Assembly: GCA_019055375.1 (NCBI GenBank)
Contig: JAHQIW010007198.1
Span: forward strand, 21,000-84,999
Reading direction: 5' to 3'
Origin: Parelaphostrongylus tenuis
Lineage: Eukaryota > Nematoda > Chromadorea > Rhabditida > Metastrongylidae
Length of the DNA: 64,000 nucleotides
The translations under genes were made by a program, and so were the position numbers. The notes under the pieces were generated by a model, which saw only the letters and a list, made by a program, of their open reading frames with translations, had not been told where the DNA came from and searched no databases. Positions 1 through 13,100 of the stretch are shown here, one piece after another. Positions within the stretch are counted from its first letter, which is position 1, and every line of letters begins with the position of its first letter.

Positions 1-30
1 CGTGCATCGCTTCGGATGAACGATTGATAG

Positions 31-395
31 GGAGTCTTTTCGACATACAGAGCTTTCCCCTAACTTTTGATAGTCATTCTATAGCTTGAAAAATAGCATT
101 TCCATGCTATGCTAGTTTTCAAAGATCTTCTTGATGCGCCATAGCACTGGAGAGAAAAATGCGTTTTACCCTCGGCGTGAATTGTTTGCACGGTTAGCGT
201 CTGGGATCGACTTTTCACTAGACTTTTAGTGCTCATACGATAGCTTGAAAGACCATGACTTTCAACTCAGTTTGGTGTTTAGAAAGGTCTTCACAGAAGG
301 GTGAAAAGAAGATTACGTTTACCGTCGGAGTTGTCTCCACACGTAAAGATTATATTTGCACTAAACGCATCTAAGCGTGCACAGGAAATCGTAAA
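31..395. repeat. Degenerate foldback-element arms
   Basis: Two diverged copies, near 60-200 and 215-395, of a motif that recurs throughout the window: a stretch ending in CGATAGCTTGAAA, then a phrase about 60 bases later containing TTCACA or CTTCTTGA, then TTTACCCTCGGCGTGAATTG. Fuller copies form inverted repeats (see 47021-47836). No coding potential was seen here. Confidence 0.45.
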
Positions 396-432
396 ATATC
401 AAATTATCATGAGCGCCCTGAGCAACTGAGCA

Positions 433-555
433 AAACCCAGGTCACGGAGACGAGCCCAGTGGTGGGAGTCGTGGGCGACTCACCCCTGGGATGGGAAGCG
501 GGCTCGCGAGACGCCCACGACCCCACCAGTGTGCTCGTCTCCGTGACCTGGGTTT
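433..555. repeat. GC-rich perfect hairpin
   Basis: Left arm 433-476 and right arm 513-555 are nearly exact reverse complements of about 43 bases, from AAACCCAGGTCACGGAGACG to the matching end CTCCGTGACCTGGGTTT. The loop is about 36 bases and GC-rich. The near-identity of the arms suggests recent insertion. No clear target duplication was seen. Confidence 0.75.
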
Positions 556-1146
556 GCAATTACAATCTCTAGTGCAACACCGAGCAGGGAATTTTATGGA
601 AGGGAAAGAATCTTCCAGCTAGCTGGCAAAATAGCGTGCCTCTCTAGAAGCAATGCGCGCAGCGATTTCAACTGGCTGCCTAAAAAGGGAAAAACGATCT
701 GAAAAAAAAAAAGGTTCCACATAATCGCCCATCCCTAAATAACGTAGGCCGTCCTTGCAGGGACAAAAAAGAAGGCACCAGAGACTATAACTACCCTAAA
801 TTGCATAGTAAGAGTAGTCTGTGCCACAAAATAGTACTTAATAGCAATTTTAGTAATTTTATCTATTCTTATTCACTCTTATTTTTGTGAATATTTCTAA
901 TTGAAAAAGTACTTCACTACCAAAAACTCACGTGTTTGGCCAGCTTTTTTTTTTCGCAAAAAATAAACCGCTCTTATCTACGAGCTTTTACGGTAAACCA
1001 AAATTGAAGCAAGACATGAGATCCATGAAGGAAGACCGATATGTATGTACTACGTCACTACATTCAGCAGATTTTTTTCCAATTCCACTAACAGCGAAAA
1101 TCGTATTCTGATAGAAAATTTCAGAAAATAGGCCAAGACGACATAC

Positions 1147-4100
1147 CGTATCAGTGAAATCTGTCTCCACAATGTCCATACGACCAGGCAATTTCTTGAA
1201 GTTCTGTTTATCTTCCCAAGAGTTGCCAGTTTTATCAGAGAAAAGACTTTGTGAAAAAGAAAACAAATATGACTTGAAAGTAGGTGTAAAGAACTAACAA
1301 AGGGACTGAAAAATTTGTACTACGCATACCACTCAAACGCCTCGATGGCCTTAGAAACATCACGGAATTTCTCCGTCTTTGTACCACCAATGCCCGTACC
1401 GACTCGACCCCACGAGCGGAAAAGATAATAGCTGAAAACAAGTATCAATTTTGATGGCTATAAACACCTGGAAGATCTCTAAAACTTACATCGCCTTCAC
1501 GTCGTGCTTCAATAGTTGCAGCTTGTAGTAGGAATTTCTGTTCGTTTGCATATCAACGCTTCCAAGAACGACCGAATATATTGTACCTAAAAGGGGTTCC
1601 ATTTTTAACCTGCTGGATTGTTCACAGAGATCGTGTGTCGCGATGGTTAGAAGTGGCTTACGAAGCACACTGGTTGATGATTCGATCTCGCGCCCATGTC
1701 TCACCAGGGCCTTCCATCACTCCGGCTCGGTAAACCGGTACCAGACTTGTCTTGGTGGATAGCAGCACTGAGATAACTAATGCATCGGTAGGCCACCAAC
1801 ATTCTTTTTGTTATGGCCACGTATGCATTCGTTCACCTCTAACGATGCATTAAGTGGTCGAATTCAGGACTCATCCTCAGAATTTGATGAACGCCGAGAT
1901 TTATCCTTTTTTATTTTTATACGGGTAACTTCCGCAGACCCACGCTTCTTCGATACAGTGCCACTTTTCGCTGCGAGACCGCACGCGCATTAGTCGACAA
2001 CTTAGCACCGTGTCTTGTAACGAAAAGCAGTGCAAGAGGCGACTAATCGGGGCAGAGGAGGTAGAGTCGAGTGGAGGTGCCATACACGCCCAGCGTGGGT
2101 CCGCGGAAGCCAATCATATTACTCACCGCAAGACATAAAAGGCAAAAGATAAAACTTTGTGTTGAACAATTGCTAAAAGATGCGCTTGTATACGACTCCA
2201 TCATGTATTGTTTGAGGTGAATGAATGCACATCTGGCGTTCAAAGCGACTGGCAGAGGAATACCAATGTATGAATCTCAGAGCCGATTAGCCTCCCAAAA
2301 CAGGTCTGGTACAAATTTACCGACTCAAAAAGTATGGAAGGCTTACTGAGCCATAAACGGACCATGTGTCGCAGGGCACCTCTAACCAAAGCGCTACACG
2401 CTTCACTATCAACTAATCTTAAGGCATTCTTCGTAAAATTGACCGTGTACTCGAATAACTTACCACTGTTGCTGCGATAAACATGGCATGTTTTCGCAAA
2501 TTCGAACTCCTGATCAACTACTGTGCCACCTTTGATGAGTTGTCGCGATAGCCCGGAACCCACTATAAAGTTTTGACAAGGTAAAAATCAAATGATATTG
2601 CGGAGATATTATAAACGACAATTTAATAAATTCTACTTTACCACATTAGTAGCTGTATTACGATATTATAACTATATATTAGGAATCTTGAGTGATATGC
2701 AAAGCGCAAAGCTCCGGCAAAAGTTGAACTCGATTTAATACCAAGAGCTCGTGATGCCACTACACCACCGATCAAACCTCGCGCGGAAGATCCATTTCGG
2801 GATCGTGGACCCACGGTCCCTGCTCACTAGCTGGGAACTCCAGGTGGTCTGCCCCACTTCCTCTCCATCTCTACGCACCAGCGTGTTGCCTATAACAATG
2901 GCAGGCTGTTGCATCTAACTATGGCAAGCCACCGTGTCTGACAATAATAGGCTACTGCGCCCAATAATGGCAAGCTGGGAGCTAGAGATCATGAGACGGT
3001 GGGGCAGCTCGCCCGCGATTGCCAGTTAAACGTACAGAGGCCGTGGGCCCACGGTTTCGAAAGGCTTGAACCCGCATATCAGCCTGTCTGAACAAGCGAC
3101 AGCTCCGCCACCTTGCGCTACAGAAAGGGTGATAGCAAAACAGGAGCCCTTGTAGTGCAGTGCTCACTGGCCGTCTCCGGATAAAACAAGGCGCAGGTTC
3201 AATTTCCGTCCGAGGACTCGAAATTTTGCATATTACTCAACATTCGTTTGCATACACAGTAGCGAATGCGAAATCCCTGACACTTCATAGAAGATAGATT
3301 TCGACGGACTCACCTCCCATACTTTTCGCTCCCATGTCACCTTTATCATACCAATTGAGAGAACGAGATCCTAGATGTTTGAACGTGTCGGAATGACTGA
3401 AACATATCAATAGTTTAGAACTTTGGAACAAATTTAATTACCATTAAAAAAATTTTACGTGATACTTACCCGACAACAATTTCATTCGATAATGCCTCGT
3501 TGTATACTCGTTTCGGAAAAACCTAAGCCACAAATTATTCAGTGAAAACATAAGTGCAGGCCTTAACTCTTCTGAGAACGTAGACCCACGGACTCTGCAT
3601 CTCTATTAGCAATGCTTAACAGCTTGCTCCACCTCCTCTGCGTCTCTAACCCCCCAGCGTGCCATTGTTAAATGCAGTAGGCTGGAAGTTAGAGATGAAG
3701 ATGAAATGGAGCACACCGTCCAGAATTGCCAGCTAGAGATGTAGAGGCCGTGTCCACTGTTTCGAATAGGTTGAGAGAACAGCACTAACGTTGATTTTGA
3801 GCTTCTTTAGATACTTGTTTTCCTCTTTCATTTCCTTGGGAATAACGAATTTTTTGCGCTCAGGATTGCCGCTCTGATAGATACATTTCGTATATTCCGA
3901 CAAATGCCCATCACATTTATACGTCCTCAGCGTTGAACTAAAAAAAGGCTACTTAGCAGTGGTGAATCACAGCAAAACCAACCACACTGAGTTGCGTCAA
4001 ACTGATTAATCAGGCACTCCTAAAAAATTCTTGTTTCGGAAAATATACGGTGCTTTTCCGTTATCCGCACCCTGTTTCACCTCTTGAAAATAAAGGTATT

Positions 4101-7100
4101 TAATGACTGGTTTTAATGTTTTGGTAGTCATTGGATAGCTTGAATTACGAGAATCTTAATGGTGTACTTGATTTGAAAATCGCTTCCTTATTGCCCTGTC
4201 AGAGTAGAAATGAAATTTGTTTCACACTCAGACATTTTTCAATGGACAAAGTTCCTCTTACAAACTTTCAATGAACATTAAAGAGCACAAATCTCAACGA
4301 TTTCAATGGAAGAGCACTTCTTAGTGGTCTGTAATAAGGTAAATTTCTTGTAAAATCAATGGGAGTTTGAAAGAATCTCCTTTGTCTGAGATCATCATAC
4401 AACTAGGACTGTTGTTGCTGAATTAGTTTAGTAGACGTCTCTGGTGGAGGTGATAGTACAGTTTAGTATGGTGGAGAGTCTATTATTGTTTCGTCCTAGA
4501 GAATCAAAATCATGTAAGTCCCTCGCTAAACACTTGGCCTTCGAATTTTTGAATGGTTCAGAAAAATTGAGATCGTCGCGGAGAAAATACCTGTACACTA
4601 GTTGTCCTTTACACTTTGGACATGGCAAACAACAACCGAAAACTACACAGTCGACGAGAAGATCGATTATCTGAGATATTTCATCATCTTTGGGAGACTA
4701 ACGAATTGCATTAAGTTCACTCACTCTGCTTTCACCGGATGGAACCGCTTGGCTATTCGCAGTCAGTAGCTCGACCATTTCATTTTTGTGAAGATTTTCC
4801 TTGAAAGCCTTGCGTAACGTCCACATTAGGTCCGCTTGTTCCTATAGCGAATCCTGTGAGAACGGTGGCGCGGATAGTTAGAATAACTAGCATAAATTAC
4901 TCTAAATACTGATCTAACGATTAATATCAAGCTGCTACAGCTCTGTTTTCGAACTCATTATCTAACCCTTTGGAGGCAATGCTTTTTCTATTTTTACCTC
5001 TGACTTTTAGTAGTCATCCGATAGCTTAACCGGCTGACTTCCACAGACTCACGCTAGACGTGTCCGGCAGCGTGGAAATGACTCCAGCTCCTCTGTACTG
5101 ACTAGTTGCCAACTACAGTTCTACTTTTCGTTTCAATTCTGCACGCGAATTAGTCCAAAACTTGGCCTGTGGATCTCGCATCAAAAAGTCGTAGTGCAGT
5201 CGGCTCCTAATCGGGATAGAGGTGGTGGAATTGGGCGTGTCAGCCAGCGTGGGTCCGCACAGATTAACTGGACGCTCAATTTCCAAAGGTCTTTTAGTGC
5301 GGTGTAACAGAGAAAATAAGATTACGTTTGACCATTAGCGCGCTTTGGAACTTTGTTTTATCATTCCATGGGAATCAGCCCTCAATGTTCACTTTCCATC
5401 GCCAAAAAATCCCGTAGTAATAGAACCTAAGCCTGAAATTAGGTGTGCAAACGTATTCTTCTTCTCGCCCTTCCAGTGCTCTAAAAAACTTCAAAAACCA
5501 AACTTGCCTTCAGCTTTAGCAAACTTCATGCTATCAAATGACAACTAGAGATCTGATAAAAGACCATCTACAAACTCTAGCTGGGTAAAAAACGAGCGTA
5601 GAGTGTGAAACATGAGTTTATCTTCGCTGGCACAGCGTCATATGTAGGGTTTTCAGAAAAAAAAACCATTGTGCCGAATTCGCGGCTCTTCAAGCTTTCG
5701 ATTAGCAACTAAAAGCTTTGAGTAAAAAGCGAGAAAGGCTTTGTACTCAAAAGGCTAAAAAATAGGTCTCGATCACGGAATTGTGCTGAAAATTCATTTC
5801 CGCTGGCTCACGGTTCATAATTTTACGTTGTTCCATAAGTTCTGGCACTATAGCAATTAACACCAAGTCTATCAACTCAGAGGTACATTGAAATTTTACA
5901 ATTTTGGTAATGTACTTGCGAATTTCATTGCGAACATTTTGGTATATAACTTGCTCATAATTTCTTTAAGACAGAGCTGTCTGGAGAACAGATTCGCCTG
6001 CAACTCGTGTACGAATTACGCGTAAGGGAACATGTTAGTGAAGTCGCGCGCAAGATCAATGGAACTTGGAGGATGACGGTAGCAGAAAAGACGGCTAGGA
6101 AGTGGTTCACGAAGTGATAGGTGGAAAGAATAGTTTGAAAAACCAATCGCACTTGGGCCGTCTACAGGAAGCTCCTTTAGAATTACGCGCCGTTTCACTA
6201 GCCATTTTCCCCTACGCGCAATTGGTATATAAGCAGAAAGAGGATTTGCCTCCAAGACAGTCCATTTTGAAGCAAGTACAAGCAAGTTGTATACCAAAAT
6301 GTTCGCAAGAAAATGCGCAATTGAACGATACCAAAATCATGCCATTTTAGACACCTCTGGTTAAGACAATTGGCATTTACCTATATGGAGCTGTCTTGAA
6401 CGCTGAAATATGTGGGACGACCTCATAAAAATACGCGAAAAAAATCAACATGGGCGGTGTAATTCATCAACAAAAACCCTCTACATGTCGCTTAGATATC
6501 AAGAAGCACCTATACTGCACATATCTCGACTCTTAGAAGTAATATCAGAGTTCAGTTGCCAATTATGCCGCAGGTAAAAATGTGTTTAAGTTCAAATCAA
6601 TTACAACTTACTCTATACTGTTTATGTTAAACTTGCTCAAAACATTGATAACCTTATGGCATGATGACATGTTTAAGACTGTTATGAAGTCTGTTGCGAA
6701 CTTATACAGTGCTAGACAGGCGCCTGTTTTGGCCCTTCAGGTTCTTCAGTAGCACACAGCTCTTCGGTTCAGCCGATCTCATAGGTATATACCTTTACAT
6801 AAAGAGGAATCGCCGCCGAATAAGGTGACAATACCCTTGACATTGCAATGATCACAGTCGAGTTGACTCTATATATTCTACATACCCTACTCTATGTAGA
6901 CCCCGCACAAAAGAATGATAATCTGATAACATAGTATGTACGGGGATATTTGGTACATGTGTGGGAATTTATCCCCAGAGATCGGCTGAACCGAAATGCA
7001 CTGTGCTACTTAGGAGACTGGGAAGGCGAAACAGGCGCCTGCCTAGCACTGTATAAATGCCGCAACAGACCTAACAACAGGCTCAAAAATGTTATCATAT

Positions 7101-10100
7101 TATTAGATTCACATCAATCAATGATGTAGCCGTTTTACGAACAACTGAGTTAACTACGACGAACTGAGCAGGGAAAGGACTCATACTAGACAATTTGAAG
7201 CGTCTTCTAGAACACCGAAGAGGTTAATGTACCTTGAGTTGCTTCTTATCACAATCTTCGTCAGTATCGGTTCGCAACTTCTTCGGTGGTAATTCCTCAC
7301 ACTTCGATACATCGCGAAGAACATGTCGTCTGAAACACACAGCAAATGCGTAAACAAGGGGCTTCACGATAGAAAAATCACAGGCTCAATAGATCACACA
7401 GATTTTAGGATGAGAATGAGGTCTGCTTCAGTGACCGCACGTGCGGATGCCGAATTCAGACCAAACCCTACTCATTCGTGCTGTGTAGGTCCACACTGTA
7501 ACTAATACTTCCTTGTAGTTAAATGGATACTATATGACCGTTGAGTGCGCGTGGCGCAGTGGTTGGAGGTGTCTGCGACGCACACGTGATTCACGGTTTA
7601 ATTTCGCGCCCAGGAATCTCCAAGCCCTCTATCTCTTCGGGTCTGCAGATTGATCCCAGACTTTTCCGGGAGGATAGCAGCACCAACTTAGTACATCATA
7701 GGCCCAAGCGAGTCAGCGTAAGGACCGGATATACATTCGATCACCTCAAACGATGCTAGGTGATGTCGAATGCACGGTGCAATCCCTCAGGAATCTATCA
7801 ACGGCGAGAAATTTATCCTTTAACCTTTATGTCGACTATCAGTGTAGGTCTGACTCATAGATCTACTGCCTACATTCTCAAGAAGCGATCTGTTGTCTAT
7901 CGACAAACGATGTTGTCAGATGAAGAGCTACTCGGTTCCGCGTGACTGCTAGAAAGGGTCTGAACCAAACAACATTTAACCCTTTAAAGGCCGAACGGTA
8001 CACTTTCGTACCGCGCCACGCGATATCAAATCTCACTCAGCTACTGTAATGGCGGCGGCGTGTTTTGTGAGTAGAGCGACGGCGCAGCGCCTACCCGCCT
8101 ATCAACGCAAGTCTCAGAAGGTTGAGGCTTTACCGTGAAGTCGCAATCAGGCAAACTTCCATCGCATTCCCTCTTCTTTTCGAGCAACCTCACATCGTTT
8201 TGCTGAGATGCGATCCTACTACGCTTGGAAAGTTCTGGAGCACGTCAACAAGCATGAGACAACTTCCATGCATATCATGGATATATTAAAGTTTCTCTAT
8301 GTGGGATTTTCCCACTGAATGTCTAAACATTATTAGTCCTCATTCGTCACTTAGTTTCAAGCCTTCTTTATATCCAGCGATTCAATGGAAGTCCGCGTTT
8401 TATTGCGTCATTATTGGAGAAAAAGGTCCTTGACAGCGAGCTGCAGTTAATGAAACGAACGAAATTGCAAGAGGAAGGCACAACAAGCAAATCTGCTGGC
8501 TGCTGGACACTGGTTTCAACGCTTTAACGCTGGAGATCTTGACCTCGAAGACCAGCCTCGTTCGGGGCATTCGATGAAGTTGAAGAAGCATGTCAAGAGC
8601 TCTCTGACCGAAAGTCGAAGGAATGGCACTGCGACCCAGATCCGATACTTGGCGGACCGATGGCAGAAAGTCGTCGAAAACGATGGCCTTTCCTTTAAAG
8701 AACACGTTATTACCGCTTTTGTTTGGAAGTTCATTCATAAATTCTCAGTCTTTTACAGGCGCCCCAGAACTTTCTTTCCAATCTGATAATTTCTCGATTG
8801 GATAACTGAAACACACGACCAGACTCTTTCCTTCAAGGCTGATGATTAACTGTTTCTCAGCTACGTAGCTTTTTTGAGCTTTTTCAGCTGAGCAAAATCT
8901 TCACATAGAAGTGTTGAACTGAGCCAATAGAGGATGGCGGAACTGATGAATTGTCGCAGAGACGTTTATGTTTAAGAACATATGAAACGAAAAACCGCAA
9001 GACTTATGCCAGAAGGCGGTTCCTCTCCTTAGCAAGACAATTTTTTACCTTCGATAATTGATTTCCGTGTGGACAGCGTCATCGACAGGAGTACGTCGAG
9101 CCCTCTCGTCTCAGTACGGTCTTTTGCTTCAGAACTACCGACACAACATGGATTTCCGTCGGTCCTCTCCAACGTAGTGCTAGGGAGTACGACACCGAAT
9201 TTATAGTACATCACACCGAATTACTTCTTCGCGTCTAAGTTTTCGTACTTCTCTCCTGTCCAGATTGGTGAATAACAGTTGATAATGCCAGCTCTCTTTC
9301 GAGAGTAGTTTAGAAGCGAAGGGTGCGTGCAGAGCTGTAGAGATAGAGGGCCTTGTTGTACACGCATGATCAATGGTTCAATCCCGTCCTCAAGGCTTGC
9401 CAAGCCTTTAAGCTCTCCAGGTTCGACAAACTGGTACCCAACATGTCTCGGAGCAAAGCAACAACGACTTGGTACTTCGGTAGACCACTGTGAGTCATTG
9501 TAATGGGCAGATATGCATTCAATTATCTCAAAGGATTCTTAATGAAATTTAATGCATAGTGTAACCCTTAGGAAATCACCACTAAGAGCTTTACTTTTGA
9601 AGCTTTCTGAAAATGAGACAGTTTTCTAAATAACTAACAATAATTGGCAATTCAAACTTAGCTTACTTGATAACTTGATTAGTATTTTCTTTTGAGTCCT
9701 CATCAGGTCTGAAAAGTAAACAACTAGTAAATAACCAATTACCACCACAGTCAGAAAGGGGGTGAGTGAAAGCTCCGTAAGTCAATTACAACTCACTCTT
9801 GTTTTATGGCGAATATATTCAGCGAAGTCAGCAGACTTTGCTGGTCTTCTTCGCTCAATCAGGAGAAACCATTGAGGTCTTCAATACTTCCCTAAAAGAA
9901 ATTCTTCAGAGGAGCCTCAAGTACAGTTATTGATGAAGATGATATAAACTTACGTACCTCACAAAGCACTCCTTTGATGAACAAACACTTCTGGTGGTAC
10001 CATTTCGTTGATCTACCAAATTTTAGTACCTTCTGAAGTATTGGAAGCTGACAAGCAGCGCATTTGCTTCTAAAGAGAGTCATCGAGAGTCAAAATAATA

Positions 10101-13100
10101 AGATTCAGTGCAGAAAAACAAGAAACAAAAGAAGAAAGGGTACTATCCTATCCTCGGCACTTATCTTCAACCCACTGAGGATAACGCTTTTTCTGCTTTC
10201 TCATCAAACGTTTACTATTAATTCGATGCTTAAATTTCGGTGATTTTGAAAAGGTGTTCAGTTTCTGAAAAGGCTTTGCTGGTATGCTGCCAGCAGCGAA
10301 AATAAGTGAGCGTTTCACCCTTGGCGCGAATAATTGCACGATTCTCGAACTGCGGTGCACACAGTGATGTCAAATTTGCCTCAAGAGAGCGTAATTACCA
10401 TATGCTTATCGAAAAGATTGCTCTTCTCGTATCAACAAAGAAAAACCTTAGGTCCTCCGTATTAGAACTGTGATTAGGATTTTGTGCTGTCATTCTATAG
10501 ATACTACCTTTTTATATTGATTTATATTGGCACTTTAAGCCCACTATGAAGTGCAAGCTTAAGCTTAACCCTTCCGTGACAGTGGACCCACGGCCTCTGC
10601 ATCTCTAAATGGTAACCTGAATGGTCTATTCCACCTCCTCCGCGTCCCTAACCCCCAGCGTGCTATTCTTGAACGCAGCACGCAGGGACAGAGATGCAGA
10701 GGTGGAGTAGACTGTCCCAGAGTTGTCAGATAGAGACGCAGAGGCCGTGAGTCTATGGGTCCGTGAAAGGGTTAAGCCTGGAAAAGCGGGACGTAATCTT
10801 CTACGCTCTTCTAGCGCTCCATGACAACTTTTCAAAAGACTGTATTCAGTTTCAGAATCATGAAAAATTATGCTATCAGATGACTTCCATAGGTCTGTTG
10901 GAAGACCACTGGCAAACCTGAGCAGAAGCGAAGATAAACAGGCTCTACAACAAAACTTTAGTTATGAAATCGCCATTCTTCAACCTACTGAATCGTTACT
11001 GAAAGTCTAGGGCAAAAGCGAAAAGACCTGCTTCCTGAAGGTTGAAAAATGCGTCCCGATATGGAATCGCACCGAAACTAGAAGATCAAGATGAAAATAA
11101 AAAGGCGAAAACATAGGGGAAAAACGAACTTGCTCGTTTTAGCCGATTCGACGCGGAGTTTGGCAAATGAAAATTCACTAGTGGTGGATCCTTCGGCTGA
11201 TTCGTCACTACTCATGTGTGCTTGGATCTTTTCACGAATCTTTTCCTACATAAGATCTCATTGACTTCGAGACGTGATTGCCATAAACATGGCTTTACCT
11301 GATCGTCCCATTTGAGCATCTCCATCCCTCGGATTGACCTCTCATTGATCTCGACTTTCTTAGATTTGATCTTTTTCCAAAAACATGAGAAATGAAACCT
11401 TGAAAATCAAAAACTCAATGTCTTTCGAGAGAAAATATCCTCTGAACCCGAGAGCTCACAGACCAGTTATCTTGCAGGCCGTCGAAGAATCTGCTTGGCT
11501 CACGAACAGACATACGAAGAGAGTCCTGAAGCGAATAGACGAGTCCTTTATAAAAATAGACACCGCTTATCTCTTCTGACCCTTTCTGTACCGTGGACCC
11601 ACCTCCACCTCTGCAGCTCTAACCCTCAGCGTGGGAACGCATCGAATATATTACTGTATTATTTCAATTGTATTATTGCTGCTGTTTTACTGATTACAAA
11701 TAATTTATTTCCACATAACATAACATAGGCAAATAACAATAATGCATCGAAATAACACACTTAGCGATTCAATGCAGCTCATTTACTGGGGGGTTAGAGA
11801 TGCAGAGAGGAGAGTTCATGGTCCCGAAAGCGTTTAAGCCAAATCACGAGAATATTTTTCGGTAAAATTTGGTCATCTCACTCCATTTTTCAACTTTTTG
11901 AAGACATGACCTTTTGCGTCCTTTATCCGCATCTGAATCATACGATAACCCAATCTCGTCGATTCCAATACTGCAACTTGGCATGTGGAAAGGCCTCCTT
12001 ACTACGTTCTAGCAGCGAAAATGAAAACTGAGTTCCAATCTCGGCGCGATTATCGCGCCTGCTTTCGCTATCTATTTGAGAATTTTTTCCTCCTGTTCTC
12101 GTCTGAAAACAACCATCTTTTGGGTATTGGAACTGGAGGTTAAACTTTATCCTGTCGTTCTATGGAGTAGGAGCCTTTCATTACCTTAAACATTACCGGT
12201 AACCCGTCATTGAAAAGGCCTCACTAGAATCCAAGTACACCATCAAAATGGTCAACATTTAAGCTATCGAATGACTTCTGGAGAACCTGGAGAAAAGACG
12301 GAAAAGGCCTGTACCATAGGAATGAAAGGTGGACTAAGATAACCGAAGAGTACCAAATTTTTTTCGTCAGAGTAATGGAAATGTTTGACTGACTGAGCTG
12401 GATGACCTGATCTTTCAGGCTCTCGGGAAGGGACGGAATTCGCCCAAATGCCCGTCAGCTGTTCAAATAAATACTTGGATACTCGAACGGCCCGTCTTCA
12501 CTGATGGTTCGAGCTCCCAGCACAGAACACTGTGCTCTACTCAGCTGTTTTGTTCCCTGGAGTCCCGAGCTAAGCATAGTCGGGGCTTCCTTAGGTAGTC
12601 ACCACATCAGAGCAGTCGCCGGCCATTACGGATGGGAGATTAGCATCATGCGACTAGAAGCTACCAAGACAGCGACCATTCCTGGCACGGTTTACTACTG
12701 ACTGGCTTCCTAGGTGGGAAAGTCGGACTCATCCTTAGCCTGGGTGGCCCTGCCAAGGGACTGAACCACGACTGTACTTCGTAGTCCTACACCCAGGTAC
12801 ACCTCTCAGCCACGATGAGGCGGCAAACATTTGGGAGATCGAGATGAATAATATTGTAAAAGCTCATGTTTTGGTCTGTCTCGAAGTATATGAATATAAA
12901 AGAACAACTGAGGATAAGGAGCTAGAAAGGAGAGCGTTCGAAGGATGTGAGTAAAATAACGACTATTCTAGCCAATTCAGGACCACTGACCCAACCCATG
13001 CGTCTCTAACCCTAAGTACGCGTCCAGCATGGCGTCTAACCCTCAGCGTGTCGCGTATAACAATGGCACGTTGGGTTAGACACCATTGTTAGACGCGACA

